Positions 34,940-43,965 of a stretch of DNA of 64,000 nucleotides are shown here, piece after piece. The position numbers were made by a program, and so were the translations under genes. The stretch covers positions 34,187 through 98,186 of the forward strand of contig CALCCA010000115.1 in assembly GCA_937899725.1 (NCBI GenBank), written 5' to 3'. The DNA comes from an uncultured Halomicronema sp. (GTDB lineage: Bacteria > Cyanobacteriota > Cyanobacteriia > Phormidesmidales > Phormidesmidaceae). Each line of letters opens with the position of its first letter. The stretch's first letter is position 1. The notes beneath the pieces are model-generated. The model was given only the letters and a program-made list of their open reading frames with translations, did not search any database and was not told where the DNA came from.

Positions 34940-36049
34940 TTAAACCTCCCTCAGCCCAAGACCAATTACCGTTGCGAGCCCCGGTCGATCTTCGAGATCT
35001 ATCTCATCGGCGGCCTCCAAAGACAGGGCCGCGACGGGGTCAACTTGACTGGCCGGTAGGCTCAACCGTTGAGCAAAAAACTCATCGAGCTGGCCAATGG
35101 CGGCTCCTGGCCCGGCCAACAACAGTTGGGCGACTTCCATGTCTTCGGCCTGGTTCAGATAAAAGTCAATTGACCGCCTGAGCTCGTCTGATAGCTCACC
35201 CAAAATCCGCAACATGGCGGCCGTGCCCGGATTGGAAGACCCGCCCGTAATCGGCTGCGGCGAGCCGACGGTATCCATTGGGGTCGTGGGCACGGTCATG
35301 CCGCGCAGCAGATCCGTATTGCGCGATGGCGGCAGGTTCATGGCTCGACTTAAAGACCCTTGAATCTGAAAGGTGCCAATGGGAACTGAGCGAGAAAAAT
35401 GCGGAATGCCATCGACGACGATGGAGATTTCGGTGCTTTCAAAGCCGATATCGACGATCGCCGCGGCCTCTTGGGGGGTGAACTGTCGCAGCTGATCTCG
35501 AATGGTTCTAATCAGGGCAAAACTGGTGGTTTCTAAAACCGCTAAGTTAATGCCCGCCTGTTGAAAGGTATCAATATAGGAGTCAGTGATTTCTTTCCTG
35601 ACTGCCACTAAGAGAACTTGAACTTTCTCGATGCCATCCTCATCGACAAAAAAGCCGAGCTTCTGATAATCGACGTCGGCTTCTTCTCTAGGAAACGGCA
35701 GATAAAGGCTGGCTTCTTGATTTAAGACCATCTCCCTCAGTTCGTTTTCATCGAGCTCAGAGGGCACGGGAATCACCCGTGTAATGGCCCGACCCGGAAT
35801 GCCCGTGGCCGCATATTTAACTTTAATGCGACTGTCGGCTAAGCCATCTCGAATGGCTTCTGCTACCGCCGGAGAGTCTAATATTTGACCTTCTTGAAAG
35901 GCTCCTTCCGGTAATTCAACCGAGGATCTCGTCTCAAGCTTGAGCTTTTGCCCCTGTTTTCGCACCTGAGCGATATTGACTCGCTCAGGTGTCAGCTCGA
36001 TGCCGACACTCTGTCGCTTAGATGAAAATAGGGACTGAATGATGTTCAC
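34940..36049 (-). CDS. pilM: Type IV pilus actin-like protein PilM
   Basis: The 369-residue cytoplasmic protein has an actin/FtsA-like fold. Typical stretches are SVGIELTPERVNIAQVRKQG, then the phosphate loop AAIVDIGFESTEISIVVDG, then AQLLLAGPGAAIGQLDEFF. It starts with GTG at 36049, supported by GGAG six bases before. It binds the PilN N-terminus and couples the pilus motors to the platform. It is the first gene of pilM-N-O-Q, so its upstream region (36050-36593) should hold the operon promoter. Confidence 0.94.
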   Translation of the reverse strand: MNIIQSLFSSKRQSVGIELTPERVNIAQVRKQGQKLKLETRSSVELPEGAFQEGQILDSPAVAEAIRDGLADSRIKVKYAATGIPGRAITRVIPVPSELDENELREMVLNQEASLYLPFPREEADVDYQKLGFFVDEDGIEKVQVLLVAVRKEITDSYIDTFQQAGINLAVLETTSFALIRTIRDQLRQFTPQEAAAIVDIGFESTEISIVVDGIPHFSRSVPIGTFQIQGSLSRAMNLPPSRNTDLLRGMTVPTTPMDTVGSPQPITGGSSNPGTAAMLRILGELSDELRRSIDFYLNQAEDMEVAQLLLAGPGAAIGQLDEFFAQRLSLPASQVDPVAALSLEAADEIDLEDRPGLATVIGLGLREV

Positions 36050-36593
36050 CGCCGTCTCCGTTTAAACCTTTCGTTAGCAAGAACGAATGTCTAGCACTGC
36101 TCCATTAAGACTGCGCTTAAAATTCAGAGCTTTGCAAAAATTGTGCTGATGTATGGTACACAATTTAAGTCAGAATTACCACAGCGGCTAACAAGATACA
36201 AACCTTAAGGAAGTTGACTTTCCCCTGCCGCGATCGCGGTTTGATACTAAGCACTACCTGACCTGACCACCCCAACGCGACCGCTCATTTTTATATGAAA
36301 ACAAAGCGCGATCTTTCCTGCAGATCATCGCATCGACTTTATTTGATCTATTCACGCCCAAAGTGAATAGAGACCCTGCACCTGATGCAGAAATTGCTAA
36401 CAACACCCGCTGCCAGAAGTCGAGTCTTTTGGCCGGTCAGTAAACTGCGCTTTTTCTGCCAATCATTTGCCCGTAATTACAAACAGACTGATGGATTCAC
36501 CTGAGATGTTACACACAATTCAGAAAAGTGAACCAACTAATATAAGAAAAATCCTAAAAAAACTTTGGATTTGCCCTCATTTGGTATGACGTT
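36050..36593. other. Divergent promoter region of pilM and purT
   Basis: This 544-bp A+T-rich stretch has no supported gene. CTATTCAC and GTGAATAG form a perfect 8-bp inverted repeat with a 7-nt spacer at 36348-36370, a possible operator. The last 60 bp before purT are A-rich. Confidence 0.5.
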
Positions 36594-37817
36594 ATGATTC
36601 AAACCGCTGCTCAACCGGATTCGCTCGCCTGGGGAACACCGTTGCTTGCCGATGCCAAACGCTTGCTGCTCCTCGGGTCGGGGGAGTTAGGCCGGGAAGT
36701 CGCGATCGAGGCCCTGCGCCTGGGCCTGGAAGTGATTGCAGTGGATGCCTATGCTAACGCGCCGGCCATGCAAGTAGCTCATCATGCCCGCGTGATCAAC
36801 ATGCTCGATGGCCACCAGGTGCGGCAGGTGATTGAGCAAGCGCAGCCCCATCTGATCGTGCCGGAAGTTGAGGCGATCGCCACCGATACCCTCGTGGCCT
36901 TAGAAGCCGAAGGCTGGACGGTGATTCCTACCGCTCAGGCGACTCGCCTGACGATGAATCGCGAAGGCATTCGGCGGTTAGCGGCGGAAACGCTGCAGTT
37001 ACCGACGTCGCCTTACCAGTTTGCGGGCAATTTGGATGACTATCGGGCGGCGGTGGCCAAAATTGGCCTGCCCTGTGTCGTGAAGCCGATTATGAGTTCG
37101 TCGGGCAAGGGGCAAAGCCTGGTGCGATCGCCCGAAGCCATTGACGCTGCTTGGGTCTATGCCTACAGCGCTGGTCGGGGCCAGGCGGAGCGCGTCATTG
37201 TCGAAGGCTTTATCGACTTTGATACCGAGATTACGCTGCTCACGGTGCGCGCTCAAGATGGCACCTTTTTTTGTCCGCCGATTGGCCATCGTCAGGAAGA
37301 TGGCGACTACCGCGAATCTTGGCAGCCCTGTGCGCTGCATCCCGACACTCTGGGGGAATGCCAGTGGCTGGCCGGTGAGGTGACGGCGGCGCTGGGGGGC
37401 TGGGGCCTGTTTGGGGTTGAACTGTTTATCGCAGGGTCGGCGGCGGCGCCGCAAAAGGTCTATTTCAGCGAAGTCAGCCCGCGCCCCCATGACACCGGCA
37501 TGGTGACCATGGTCAGTCAAAATATGTCAGAGTTTGAGCTGCATGTGCGGGCGATCACGGGCCTGCCCATTGGCGATATTACCCTGCTGCAGTCGGGCGC
37601 TTCTGCGGTGATTTTGGCGACGGGCGAGAGCGAGCAGCCGCGCTATGCCGGAGTGGCTGACGCGCTCTCGGTGCCCACCAGCAAGCTACGATTGTTTGGC
37701 AAACCCCGCTGCCGTCTGAATCGGCGCATGGGGGTAGCGCTCGCCGTCGGCGATACGGTGGTGCAAGCCAAGGAAAGAGCGATCGCCTGTGCGAGTAAAG
37801 TGCAAGTTTTGCTTTAG
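36594..37817 (+). CDS. purT: Formate-dependent phosphoribosylglycinamide formyltransferase PurT
   Basis: The 407-residue ATP-grasp enzyme makes formyl-GAR from GAR, formate and ATP in purine synthesis, without tetrahydrofolate. Visible signatures are [77 protein letters not shown] and [15 protein letters not shown]. Length matches the family. It stands alone, divergent from pilM. purC, another purine gene, lies 23 kb away, so the pathway is not clustered. Confidence 0.95.
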   Translation: MIQTAAQPDSLAWGTPLLADAKRLLLLGSGELGREVAIEALRLGLEVIAVDAYANAPAMQVAHHARVINMLDGHQVRQVIEQAQPHLIVPEVEAIATDTLVALEAEGWTVIPTAQATRLTMNREGIRRLAAETLQLPTSPYQFAGNLDDYRAAVAKIGLPCVVKPIMSSSGKGQSLVRSPEAIDAAWVYAYSAGRGQAERVIVEGFIDFDTEITLLTVRAQDGTFFCPPIGHRQEDGDYRESWQPCALHPDTLGECQWLAGEVTAALGGWGLFGVELFIAGSAAAPQKVYFSEVSPRPHDTGMVTMVSQNMSEFELHVRAITGLPIGDITLLQSGASAVILATGESEQPRYAGVADALSVPTSKLRLFGKPRCRLNRRMGVALAVGDTVVQAKERAIACASKVQVLL

Positions 37818-37889
37818 GCTTTTATGTACCGAAATGCTCTGCATTCTGCATTTCGCCTTTTGTGTTGACTCTTCTCCTCCCTACTCGCC

Positions 37890-39185
37890 ATGTTTCATCG
37901 CACGCGCTTTTGGAAACGTTTCAGTCTATTAATGATGTTGGGCCTGCTCATGAGCTGGCTGATCAGCTGTGGCAATCCCAACCCGACGAGCGAGGTGGGG
38001 GCTGAGGGCACTCAAGAGATTGAGTTTTGGACGATGCAGCTGCAGCCTGATTTCACTGACTACTTCAATACTTTGATTGCCGAGTTTGAAGCGGAAAATC
38101 CCGACATTACGGTGCGTTGGGTGGATGTGCCCTGGGGCGATATGCAGAGCAAAATTCTCACGGCGGTGTCAGCAGGGACGGCTCCTGACGTGGTGAATCT
38201 GAACCCGGATTTTGCCTCGCAGCTGGCCGGTAAACAGGCTTGGTTACCGCTGGGCGATCGCGTGCCCGAGGCGGACAAATCGCTATATCTCGACAAAATT
38301 TGGCAGGCTAATACGCTCAACGACGACAGTTTTGGCCTGCCCTGGTATCTCACCACGCGGGTGACGCTGTATAACCAATCGCTGTTTGAGTCGGCGGGCC
38401 TGACGGAGCCCCCGGCGACCTATGCCGAACTGGCTGTCGCAGCGGAGAAAATCAGAGCGGCGACGGGCAAGTACGCCTTCTTTATTTCGTTTGTGCCGGA
38501 AGATGCTGCCGATGTGCTGCAGTCGTTTGTGCAAATGGGCGTGCCCTTGGTGGATGCAAACGGCGATGCGGCCTTTGATACGCCGGAGGGGCGGGCGGTA
38601 TTTCAATACTGGACCGATCTGTATCAACAGGAACTGTTGCCCCGCGAAGTGCTGACCCAGGGCCACCGCCGCGCGGTCGAACTGTATCAGGCGGGCGAAA
38701 CGGCGATTTTGGCGTCGGGGGCGGAGTTTCTCAGCACGATTGAGAAAAATGCGCCAGATATCGCGGCGGACACGGCCAGCGCGGCGCAAATTACCGGCGA
38801 TACGGGCAAAAAGAACGTGGCGGTGATGAATCTGGTGATTCCGCGCTCGACAGATGCCCCGGAAGCGGCGTTGAAGTTTGCTCTCTATGTGACTAATGAC
38901 GACAATCAGCTGTCCTTTGCCAAGGCGGCGAATGTGCTGCCCTCCACCGCGGCGGCGCTGACGGACAGCTACTTTACCGAGCCCCCGGCGGATGCGGAAC
39001 CGGTGACGCTGGCGCGATCGGTCAGTGCGGGCCAAATGGCGGATGCGGAGGTGCTGATTCCCGCGATGGAGGATGTCAAAACGCTGCAAAAGGCCATCTA
39101 CACCAATTTGCAGGCGGCAATGCTGGGCCAAAAAACGGTGGATGAAGCGGTGACTGATGCCGCCGCTGAGTGGAATGCCCGCTAG
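37890..39185 (+). CDS. ABC transporter sugar-type substrate-binding lipoprotein (family 1)
   Basis: The 431-residue product has a lipoprotein signal (LLMMLGLLMSWLISCGN). The family 1 binding-protein fold carries IEFWTMQLQPDFTDYF, VRWVDVPWGDMQSKILTAVS, DVVNLNPDFASQLA, GLPWYLTTRVTLYNQSLFES and a C-terminal helical lobe. The group binds maltose-type, glucosylglycerol or other sugars. The ligand cannot be read here. No permease or ATPase lies beside it. The gene starts 72 bp after purT and might share its transcript. Confidence 0.9.
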   Translation: MFHRTRFWKRFSLLMMLGLLMSWLISCGNPNPTSEVGAEGTQEIEFWTMQLQPDFTDYFNTLIAEFEAENPDITVRWVDVPWGDMQSKILTAVSAGTAPDVVNLNPDFASQLAGKQAWLPLGDRVPEADKSLYLDKIWQANTLNDDSFGLPWYLTTRVTLYNQSLFESAGLTEPPATYAELAVAAEKIRAATGKYAFFISFVPEDAADVLQSFVQMGVPLVDANGDAAFDTPEGRAVFQYWTDLYQQELLPREVLTQGHRRAVELYQAGETAILASGAEFLSTIEKNAPDIAADTASAAQITGDTGKKNVAVMNLVIPRSTDAPEAALKFALYVTNDDNQLSFAKAANVLPSTAAALTDSYFTEPPADAEPVTLARSVSAGQMADAEVLIPAMEDVKTLQKAIYTNLQAAMLGQKTVDEAVTDAAAEWNAR

Positions 39186-39330
39186 AGGAGTGTCTGGGTA
39201 GAGAGTAGCGGGTGAATCGTGGGAAAACGAGTGAGGCCGTATTGGCAAGCGAAGCCCGAAAGGTCTGACCCAACTGGCAGCGCTGGCGATCGCGGTTGGG
39301 TTGGTGAGATCTGACCGCGATCGCTCATGC

Positions 39331-39420
39331 TTATTCTCCATCGTCATTATTTTGGGGGCGCAGGCTGAGTATGCCGACTAGCGCTGCAGTGCCCGTAGTC
39401 CAGGTGGCGATCGCGCTCAT
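39331..39420 (-). pseudogene. Truncated second copy of the small membrane-protein gene at 40290
   Basis: Read on the minus strand this gives SAIATWTTGTAALVGILSLR and an acidic end (NNDDGE). The intact gene at 40290 has SAIATWTTGTAAVVGLLGSR and NHDEED. Twelve residues in a row are identical. The first membrane helix is missing and the DUF4058 gene begins just beyond. A start at the ATG for MSAIAT is possible, but 29 residues with one helix looks like a remnant. Confidence 0.65.
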
Positions 39421-39468
39421 TACAATAGGGGTGATTGCGATCGCTAAATCTGCCAGAGAGTCTCTGCC

Positions 39469-40257
39469 ATGCCCTCGCCGCTGCCTGGAATGGATCCCTA
39501 CTTAGAGCAACCAGCATTCTGGTCGTCGTTCCACAGTCGGTTCATTGTGGCCTTGGCAGATGCGATTGAAGCCGAGTTGTCTGCTGATTATTACGTTGAA
39601 GTCGAAGCCCATACCTACCTGGATGACTCTGCGGGCGGAGTGCTCATCGGGATTCCCGATGTCGTGGTGGCTGCTCAGTCTGAAGTCGATCAGCTGCCGA
39701 CTGCGATCGCTGGGCCAATTGCCGTTCAGGTGAAACCGCAGCCGGTAGAAGTGCCTGTGCCGGAAGCAATCACTGAGCGCTATGTGGAAATTCGGGACGT
39801 GGCGACGGGGGCAGTGATTACGGCGATTGAGTTACTGTCACCGAAAAATAAGCGAGCTGGCAGTGGGCGAACTAGCTATGTCGAGAAGCGGGTGCAGGTG
39901 TTGGGCAGTGCCACCCATTTAGTCGAGGTTGAGCTGCTACGGACCGGCGAAGCCATGCGGGTGTTGGGCGCTGCGGAGCCACTGCTCTATCGAATTTTGG
40001 TGAGTCCCAGCGATCGCCGTCCCCAGGCGGATCTCTATGGGTTTGGTCTACAGCAGCCCTTGCCAGACATTGTGTTGCCGCTGAAGCCCGGAGATACCCC
40101 GATCGCGATCGCCCTGCAACCAATTTTCGACGGGGTCTATGATCGCGGGCGTTATCACGCGCGCATTGATTACACCCAACTGCCCCCGCCCCCTGCGCTG
40201 GCTGAGGCCGACCAACGGTGGTTGGCGGAGCATTTGCAGCGTCAAGGGGATGCTTGA
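39469..40257 (+). CDS. DUF4058-family protein
   Basis: The 262-residue product has the family hallmarks: MPSPLPGMDPYLEQPAFWSS, then VEVEAHTYLDDSAGGVLIGI, then PDVVVAAQ. It also carries YVEIRDVATGAVITAIELLS followed by PKNKRAG, and LVEVELLRTG. DUF4058 is common in cyanobacteria. Its D...E-x-x-SPxNK layout recalls restriction-endonuclease-like folds, but activity is unproven. It lies between a truncated and an intact copy of a small membrane-protein gene on the other strand, next to a NACHT gene, so it may have inserted there. Confidence 0.85.
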   Translation: MPSPLPGMDPYLEQPAFWSSFHSRFIVALADAIEAELSADYYVEVEAHTYLDDSAGGVLIGIPDVVVAAQSEVDQLPTAIAGPIAVQVKPQPVEVPVPEAITERYVEIRDVATGAVITAIELLSPKNKRAGSGRTSYVEKRVQVLGSATHLVEVELLRTGEAMRVLGAAEPLLYRILVSPSDRRPQADLYGFGLQQPLPDIVLPLKPGDTPIAIALQPIFDGVYDRGRYHARIDYTQLPPPPALAEADQRWLAEHLQRQGDA

Positions 40258-40289
40258 GTCTTCTGGAAAACCGCGATCGCTGATCTGAG

Positions 40290-40502
40290 TTAGTCCTCTT
40301 CATCGTGATTACCCAGGCGACTGCCGAGCAGTCCCACGACGGCAGCAGTGCCGGTCGTCCACGTGGCGATCGCGCTATCAAAGAGGCGGGTTTGGGCGTC
40401 GGTCATCGTGGGTTGTCCTGCCAGATGTAGAGCAGTGCCACCGGAGCTTAACGTCAGGGCAATGACAGTAGCGAAAACGTATTTGAAGGTGTCTTGTTTC
40501 AT
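40290..40502 (-). CDS. Small two-helix membrane protein next to the NACHT gene
   Basis: From ATG 40502 the product is 70 residues. It has a first hydrophobic helix (YVFATVIALTLSSGGTALHL), a polar loop (PTMTDAQTRLFDS), a second helix (ATWTTGTAAVVGLLGSR) and an acidic end (HDEED). An upstream start at 40544 adds 14 polar residues. It is divergent from the NACHT gene across 273 bp that contain a tandem-repeat operator-like site. A truncated paralogue lies 900 bp away. I infer a membrane effector or accessory protein of the STAND module; no family name is claimed. Confidence 0.7.
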   Translation of the reverse strand: MKQDTFKYVFATVIALTLSSGGTALHLAGQPTMTDAQTRLFDSAIATWTTGTAAVVGLLGSRLGNHDEED

Positions 40503-40575
40503 GGAATTCAGTCCTTGTTGAATCGACTGAATCCACTGTCGCAAGCCAGGTTTGGAGATTTCTCCCTAACTTTGG

Positions 40576-40605
40576 CTGACTTAGCCTGATTTACCCTGAC
40601 TTAAC
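40576..40605. promoter_or_regulatory. Three 10-bp tandem repeats in the NACHT divergent promoter region
   Basis: CTGACTTAGC, CTGATTTACC and CTGACTTAAC follow each other without gaps. The period is 10 bp, about one helical turn, so a regulator could bind all three on one DNA face. The units resemble Pho boxes in TTA(A/G)CC but the 11-bp period of a Pho box is not met. Confidence 0.6.
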
Positions 40606-40775
40606 CCCAATCTTTGTAAAAGCACGCAGCACTGTTAGAGCAGTCCCCCATCATGACCGCTCCTTTGTCCTATTCCAATTGCTGCATGTGTAGCAGGGCC
40701 ACCGATAACGTGCTACGTCCAATCACGATGTGTGGGTTACGCTGGGCGTTATCCAGCGTTTTGCCGACTTAACCT

Positions 40776-43127
40776 ATGCAGCCACTGCCGACTGATTTTT
40801 TAGCAACCGTTGCCAAGCAATATGAATTGTCGCCTGAGCAAACAGAAGCGCTCATCAAGCGACTGGGTGACACCCAAACCGAACAGGCGGATGCCGCAGC
40901 TTTGCACATTAGCGTCAATGCTTTGCGCAATCGGATGAGTGGCGTGTATGTCAAATTTAGCATTGGCGGCAGTGGACCAGGAAAGTTGCGCCAATTGCAT
41001 GACTTCTTGTTTGAGCAGGATCGCAAACCTAATCCAAGAGTTCTTGAAATAAATGAGGCTAACCCCAATATTGACGCCCTTGTCGAAGCCATTCGCCAAA
41101 AAGTTCACGCCGACATTCGCCATCGCTGTGGCACCATGCGCGTGCTTGATATGGAGCAACCCATCGACATCGGCGATATCTATACTCGCGTCAACATCTT
41201 AGAAAAGCTCTCTGGTGCGAGACGCCTGGGCCTTGACGAACTGCTGCAAGACTGCGATTTGGAAAACTTTGATCGCTTTTTACTTGGTCAAGTACGTCAA
41301 GAGCGCGTGCCTGGCCTGGAAGCGGTAGAGCGCTACGCTAAACTGCTAATTCTTGGGAAACCAGGATCAGGCAAAACCACCTTTATGAAGCGGTTGGCAA
41401 CGCTGTGTAACGAGGGCCAATTTCAGCCCCACCGCGTCCCCTTATTTGTCACGTTAAAAGAATTTTCTGAAGCAAAGGGGCAACCAGGACTACAGACCTT
41501 TATCGCCAAGCAGTGGCGGGCTTGCAGCGTGAAAGATGCCCAATCATTGACGGCGGTGCTAGAGCAGGGACGGACACTAGTGTTGCTGGATGGTCTGGAC
41601 GAAGTGCAGGAAGCCGATCATGACCGCATTCTGAGAGAAATCGAAAACTTCACGTATCAATACCGCGACTGCCAGTTCGTGATGACCTGCCGCATTGCCG
41701 CACGGGAATATACTTTCGAACAATTTACCGAAGTGGAAGTGGCTGATTTTAATCAGGAGCAGATTGCTGAATTTGTGACGAAATGGTTTGCCACCAAGCA
41801 AGACTCTGGAAAGAGCCAGACTTTTATCCAGCGGCTAGAAGACAACGAACCTATACAAGAGTTGGCGACGAACCCGCTGCTGCTGACGCTGCTATGTCTG
41901 GTATTTGGGGAAGCGGCGGATTTCCCGGCCAACCGCTCAGAACTGTATAAGGAAGGGCTAGACGTACTACTAAAAAAGTGGGATGTCAAGCGCAACATTG
42001 AGCGCGATGAAGTGTACAAGAATCTGTCGCTGAAGCGCAAGGAAGACATGCTGAGTCAACTGGCCTTTGGCACCTTTGAGCGGGGTGATTACTTCTTTAA
42101 ACAGTCAGTAGTTGAGCAGCAGATTACCGACTACATCCGCAATTTGCTAGGTGCTCACGAAGACGAACAATTGCTACAGCTCGATAGTGAAGTGGTGTTG
42201 AAATCGGTTGAAGCGCAGCATGGCTTGTTGGTAGAACGAGCAAGAGGCATTTACTCTTTCTCTCACCTCACTTTTCAAGAGTATTTCACGGCAAAGCAGA
42301 TTATCCGCCCGACAGCTCAGCTGGCCTTTGCGTTGAATAATTTAGCTACTCACCTGACGGAAAAACGCTATCGCGAAATATTTTTGCTGACGGTCGGCAT
42401 GCTACCCGCAGCCGATGATCTACTTATCCGGATGAAGCAGCAGATTGATTTGCTCGTAGCTGACGACTCAGACCTCCAAACGTTTCTAGCTTGGGTTGAT
42501 GAAAAATCGACATCGGTTGAGGTTCCCTACAAAACTGTTGCGGTTCGCGCCTTTTACCTCGACCTCTCTAGTAACCTTTCCAACGCCCTCTCCCTAGCCC
42601 GCGACCTCTCCAGCGACCTCTCCAGCGACCTCTCCCGTGACCTCTTCCTCGCCCGCGACCTCGCTCGTGACCTCGACCTCGACTTTTCTCTCGACTACTC
42701 CCTGGATCTCTCCCGCGACCTCGCTCGTGTCCTCGCACTTTCCTTATCCCGCGCGGCTGAACGGGCCGCCGCAAGTGATCCTGAATTGAAACTTAAGATT
42801 GAGACTTTGAAGGCTCAATTGCCCGATCGCGAAGACCATGACGTCTTTGAGCAGTGGTGGCGTGAACAGGGGCAAGATTGGGTTGCTCAGTTGCGCGCTG
42901 CAATGGTAGAGCATCGCAACATCGGTCACGATTGGCAGTTTGCCGACGCCCAAAAAGCAAAGCTACGGCAGTACTACGACGCTAATAAGCTACTGGTTGA
43001 TTGCCTCAACAGCGATTGTTATGTCACTAAGGCAACCCGGCAACACATTGAGGAGACGCTGTTGCTGCCGATGAGTGAAATCGAAAAGCGGAATACCCTA
43101 CGGGAAGGGCAGAGCCCTAGGGTGTGA
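40776..43127 (+). CDS. NACHT-domain STAND ATPase with Leu/Asp repeat tail
   Basis: The 783-residue protein has an N-terminal helical region with an HTH-like segment (about residues 20-63, LHISVNALRNRMSGVYVKFS). The NACHT ATPase follows, with Walker A LILGKPGSGKTT (192-202) and Walker B LVLLDGLDEV (268-277). Arg-sensor-like MTCRIAAREY, the NPLLLTLLC helix and FSHLTFQEYF (495-504) are also present. C-terminal helices include a low-complexity DLSSDLSSDLSRDL-type repeat (about 595-660) before an acidic end. Bacterial NACHT proteins of this layout have been shown to defend against phage. The flanking small membrane-protein genes are candidate partners. No DNA-modifying or nuclease effector is fused. 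Confidence 0.9.
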   Translation: MQPLPTDFLATVAKQYELSPEQTEALIKRLGDTQTEQADAAALHISVNALRNRMSGVYVKFSIGGSGPGKLRQLHDFLFEQDRKPNPRVLEINEANPNIDALVEAIRQKVHADIRHRCGTMRVLDMEQPIDIGDIYTRVNILEKLSGARRLGLDELLQDCDLENFDRFLLGQVRQERVPGLEAVERYAKLLILGKPGSGKTTFMKRLATLCNEGQFQPHRVPLFVTLKEFSEAKGQPGLQTFIAKQWRACSVKDAQSLTAVLEQGRTLVLLDGLDEVQEADHDRILREIENFTYQYRDCQFVMTCRIAAREYTFEQFTEVEVADFNQEQIAEFVTKWFATKQDSGKSQTFIQRLEDNEPIQELATNPLLLTLLCLVFGEAADFPANRSELYKEGLDVLLKKWDVKRNIERDEVYKNLSLKRKEDMLSQLAFGTFERGDYFFKQSVVEQQITDYIRNLLGAHEDEQLLQLDSEVVLKSVEAQHGLLVERARGIYSFSHLTFQEYFTAKQIIRPTAQLAFALNNLATHLTEKRYREIFLLTVGMLPAADDLLIRMKQQIDLLVADDSDLQTFLAWVDEKSTSVEVPYKTVAVRAFYLDLSSNLSNALSLARDLSSDLSSDLSRDLFLARDLARDLDLDFSLDYSLDLSRDLARVLALSLSRAAERAAASDPELKLKIETLKAQLPDREDHDVFEQWWREQGQDWVAQLRAAMVEHRNIGHDWQFADAQKAKLRQYYDANKLLVDCLNSDCYVTKATRQHIEETLLLPMSEIEKRNTLREGQSPRV
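42558..42755 (+). repeat. Degenerate GACCTC-type DNA repeat encoding the Leu/Asp tail of the NACHT protein
   Basis: Within the gene, short units such as CGACCTCTCCAG, CGACCTCTCCCG and CGACCTCGCTCG recur many times with indels of whole codons. The plus strand is strongly pyrimidine-rich here. The encoded pattern is RDLS/SDLS/RDLA with Leu every four or five residues, expected to form an amphipathic helix. Units are prone to length change by slippage. Confidence 0.8.
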
Positions 43128-43159
43128 GGCGTGTGGCGAGTAGCTGGGGATTGGTTCGG

Positions 43160-43426
43160 TTAAGCGATCGTGGCCATCCAGTAATAGGTCAACACCATAA
43201 TCGCTGCCGTGCCCGCGATCGCCTCGCGCTGCTGCCCCACAAACACTTGCAAGGTGACCCAAAAATCCTTAAACGCCTGACGCCGTGCTGCGCCTAGTTC
43301 AGCCATCAGCTGCTTCACCTCAGCATCCACCGCCTGAAGCGATAGCTCACCGCTCTGATAGGCTGCTTCAACGGCATCGAGCTTGCGCCAATAGTCGCGG
43401 GTGGCACTGGTCAGGTCAGTCAACAT
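43160..43426 (-). CDS. Small protein with C-terminal membrane anchor, convergent with the NACHT gene
   Basis: The 88-residue product is helical and charged up to about residue 65 (YWRKLDAVEAAYQSGELSLQ, then VDAEVKQLMAELGAARRQAF). It ends in one hydrophobic helix (IAGTAAIMVLTYYWMATIA). The stop is 33 bp from the NACHT stop on the opposite strand. I know no family name. Its size and anchor, like those of the protein at 40290, suit a small membrane effector or regulator of the STAND ATPase, an inference from position only. Confidence 0.6.
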   Translation of the reverse strand: MLTDLTSATRDYWRKLDAVEAAYQSGELSLQAVDAEVKQLMAELGAARRQAFKDFWVTLQVFVGQQREAIAGTAAIMVLTYYWMATIA

Positions 43427-43965
43427 CGTCAGCAGCTCTCTCGTAAACTTTTGTTTCCTCTTGTTGACATGGTAGCGTCAATTCAAGGTGAGGTTTTCCG
43501 CACGTGTTGAAGTCATGGTTGAGGCGGCAGCTTCTCGGTTCCGAACCCCTTGGGGGCAGGCCCCCAAACCCCCGATGTGGGGACCTGACTTCCCTATTTC
43601 CCTCGTAAGATGTTGTTGAATTTCGTGGGTTCGGTGGTGTGCCGCGATCGCTTGGCAGGGATTAGATTCTGGCAGGAACTGTTCGCTGTTTAAGGGCGAT
43701 CGCCCACAATGCGTCCCTCCGGACGATGAAAAGGTTCGATTGTGTATGGGCTGAAGCGGCGGGGCGTAAAGGTCTCTGGTCAGCAGCTTTGAGATCTTAT
43801 GAGCGTTGATCACCCTACGCGAGTCTAATTCTCGGAGTTTTATCCTGGGTTCCCAAACCGCTCTCCTTGAGCTGCAAGCAGCTTAAGTTCGCCTTCTAAG
43901 CCCCCCGGCTCCCCAGCCCCCTGGCCCCTCTACCGTTTCTCCACCCTCCACCCTCTACTCCTCCC
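43427..43965. other. 540-bp intergenic region without a supported gene
   Basis: An open frame at 43478-43813 on the minus strand has no protein-like features. TTGGGGGC and GCCCCCAA form a perfect hairpin at 43550-43567. The last 80 bp are strongly pyrimidine-rich (CCCCGGCTCCCCAGCCCCC), a filler common at cyanobacterial gene ends. Confidence 0.45.

Noticed and set aside
38283..39347. Minus-strand open frame of 354 codons opposite the sugar-binding lipoprotein
   Set aside because: Low-complexity Arg/His-rich shadow of a well-supported gene with signal peptide and family motifs.
42558..42755. Short repeats resembling a CRISPR-like array
   Set aside because: The units are contiguous codon repeats inside an open NACHT frame with no spacers and no cas genes.
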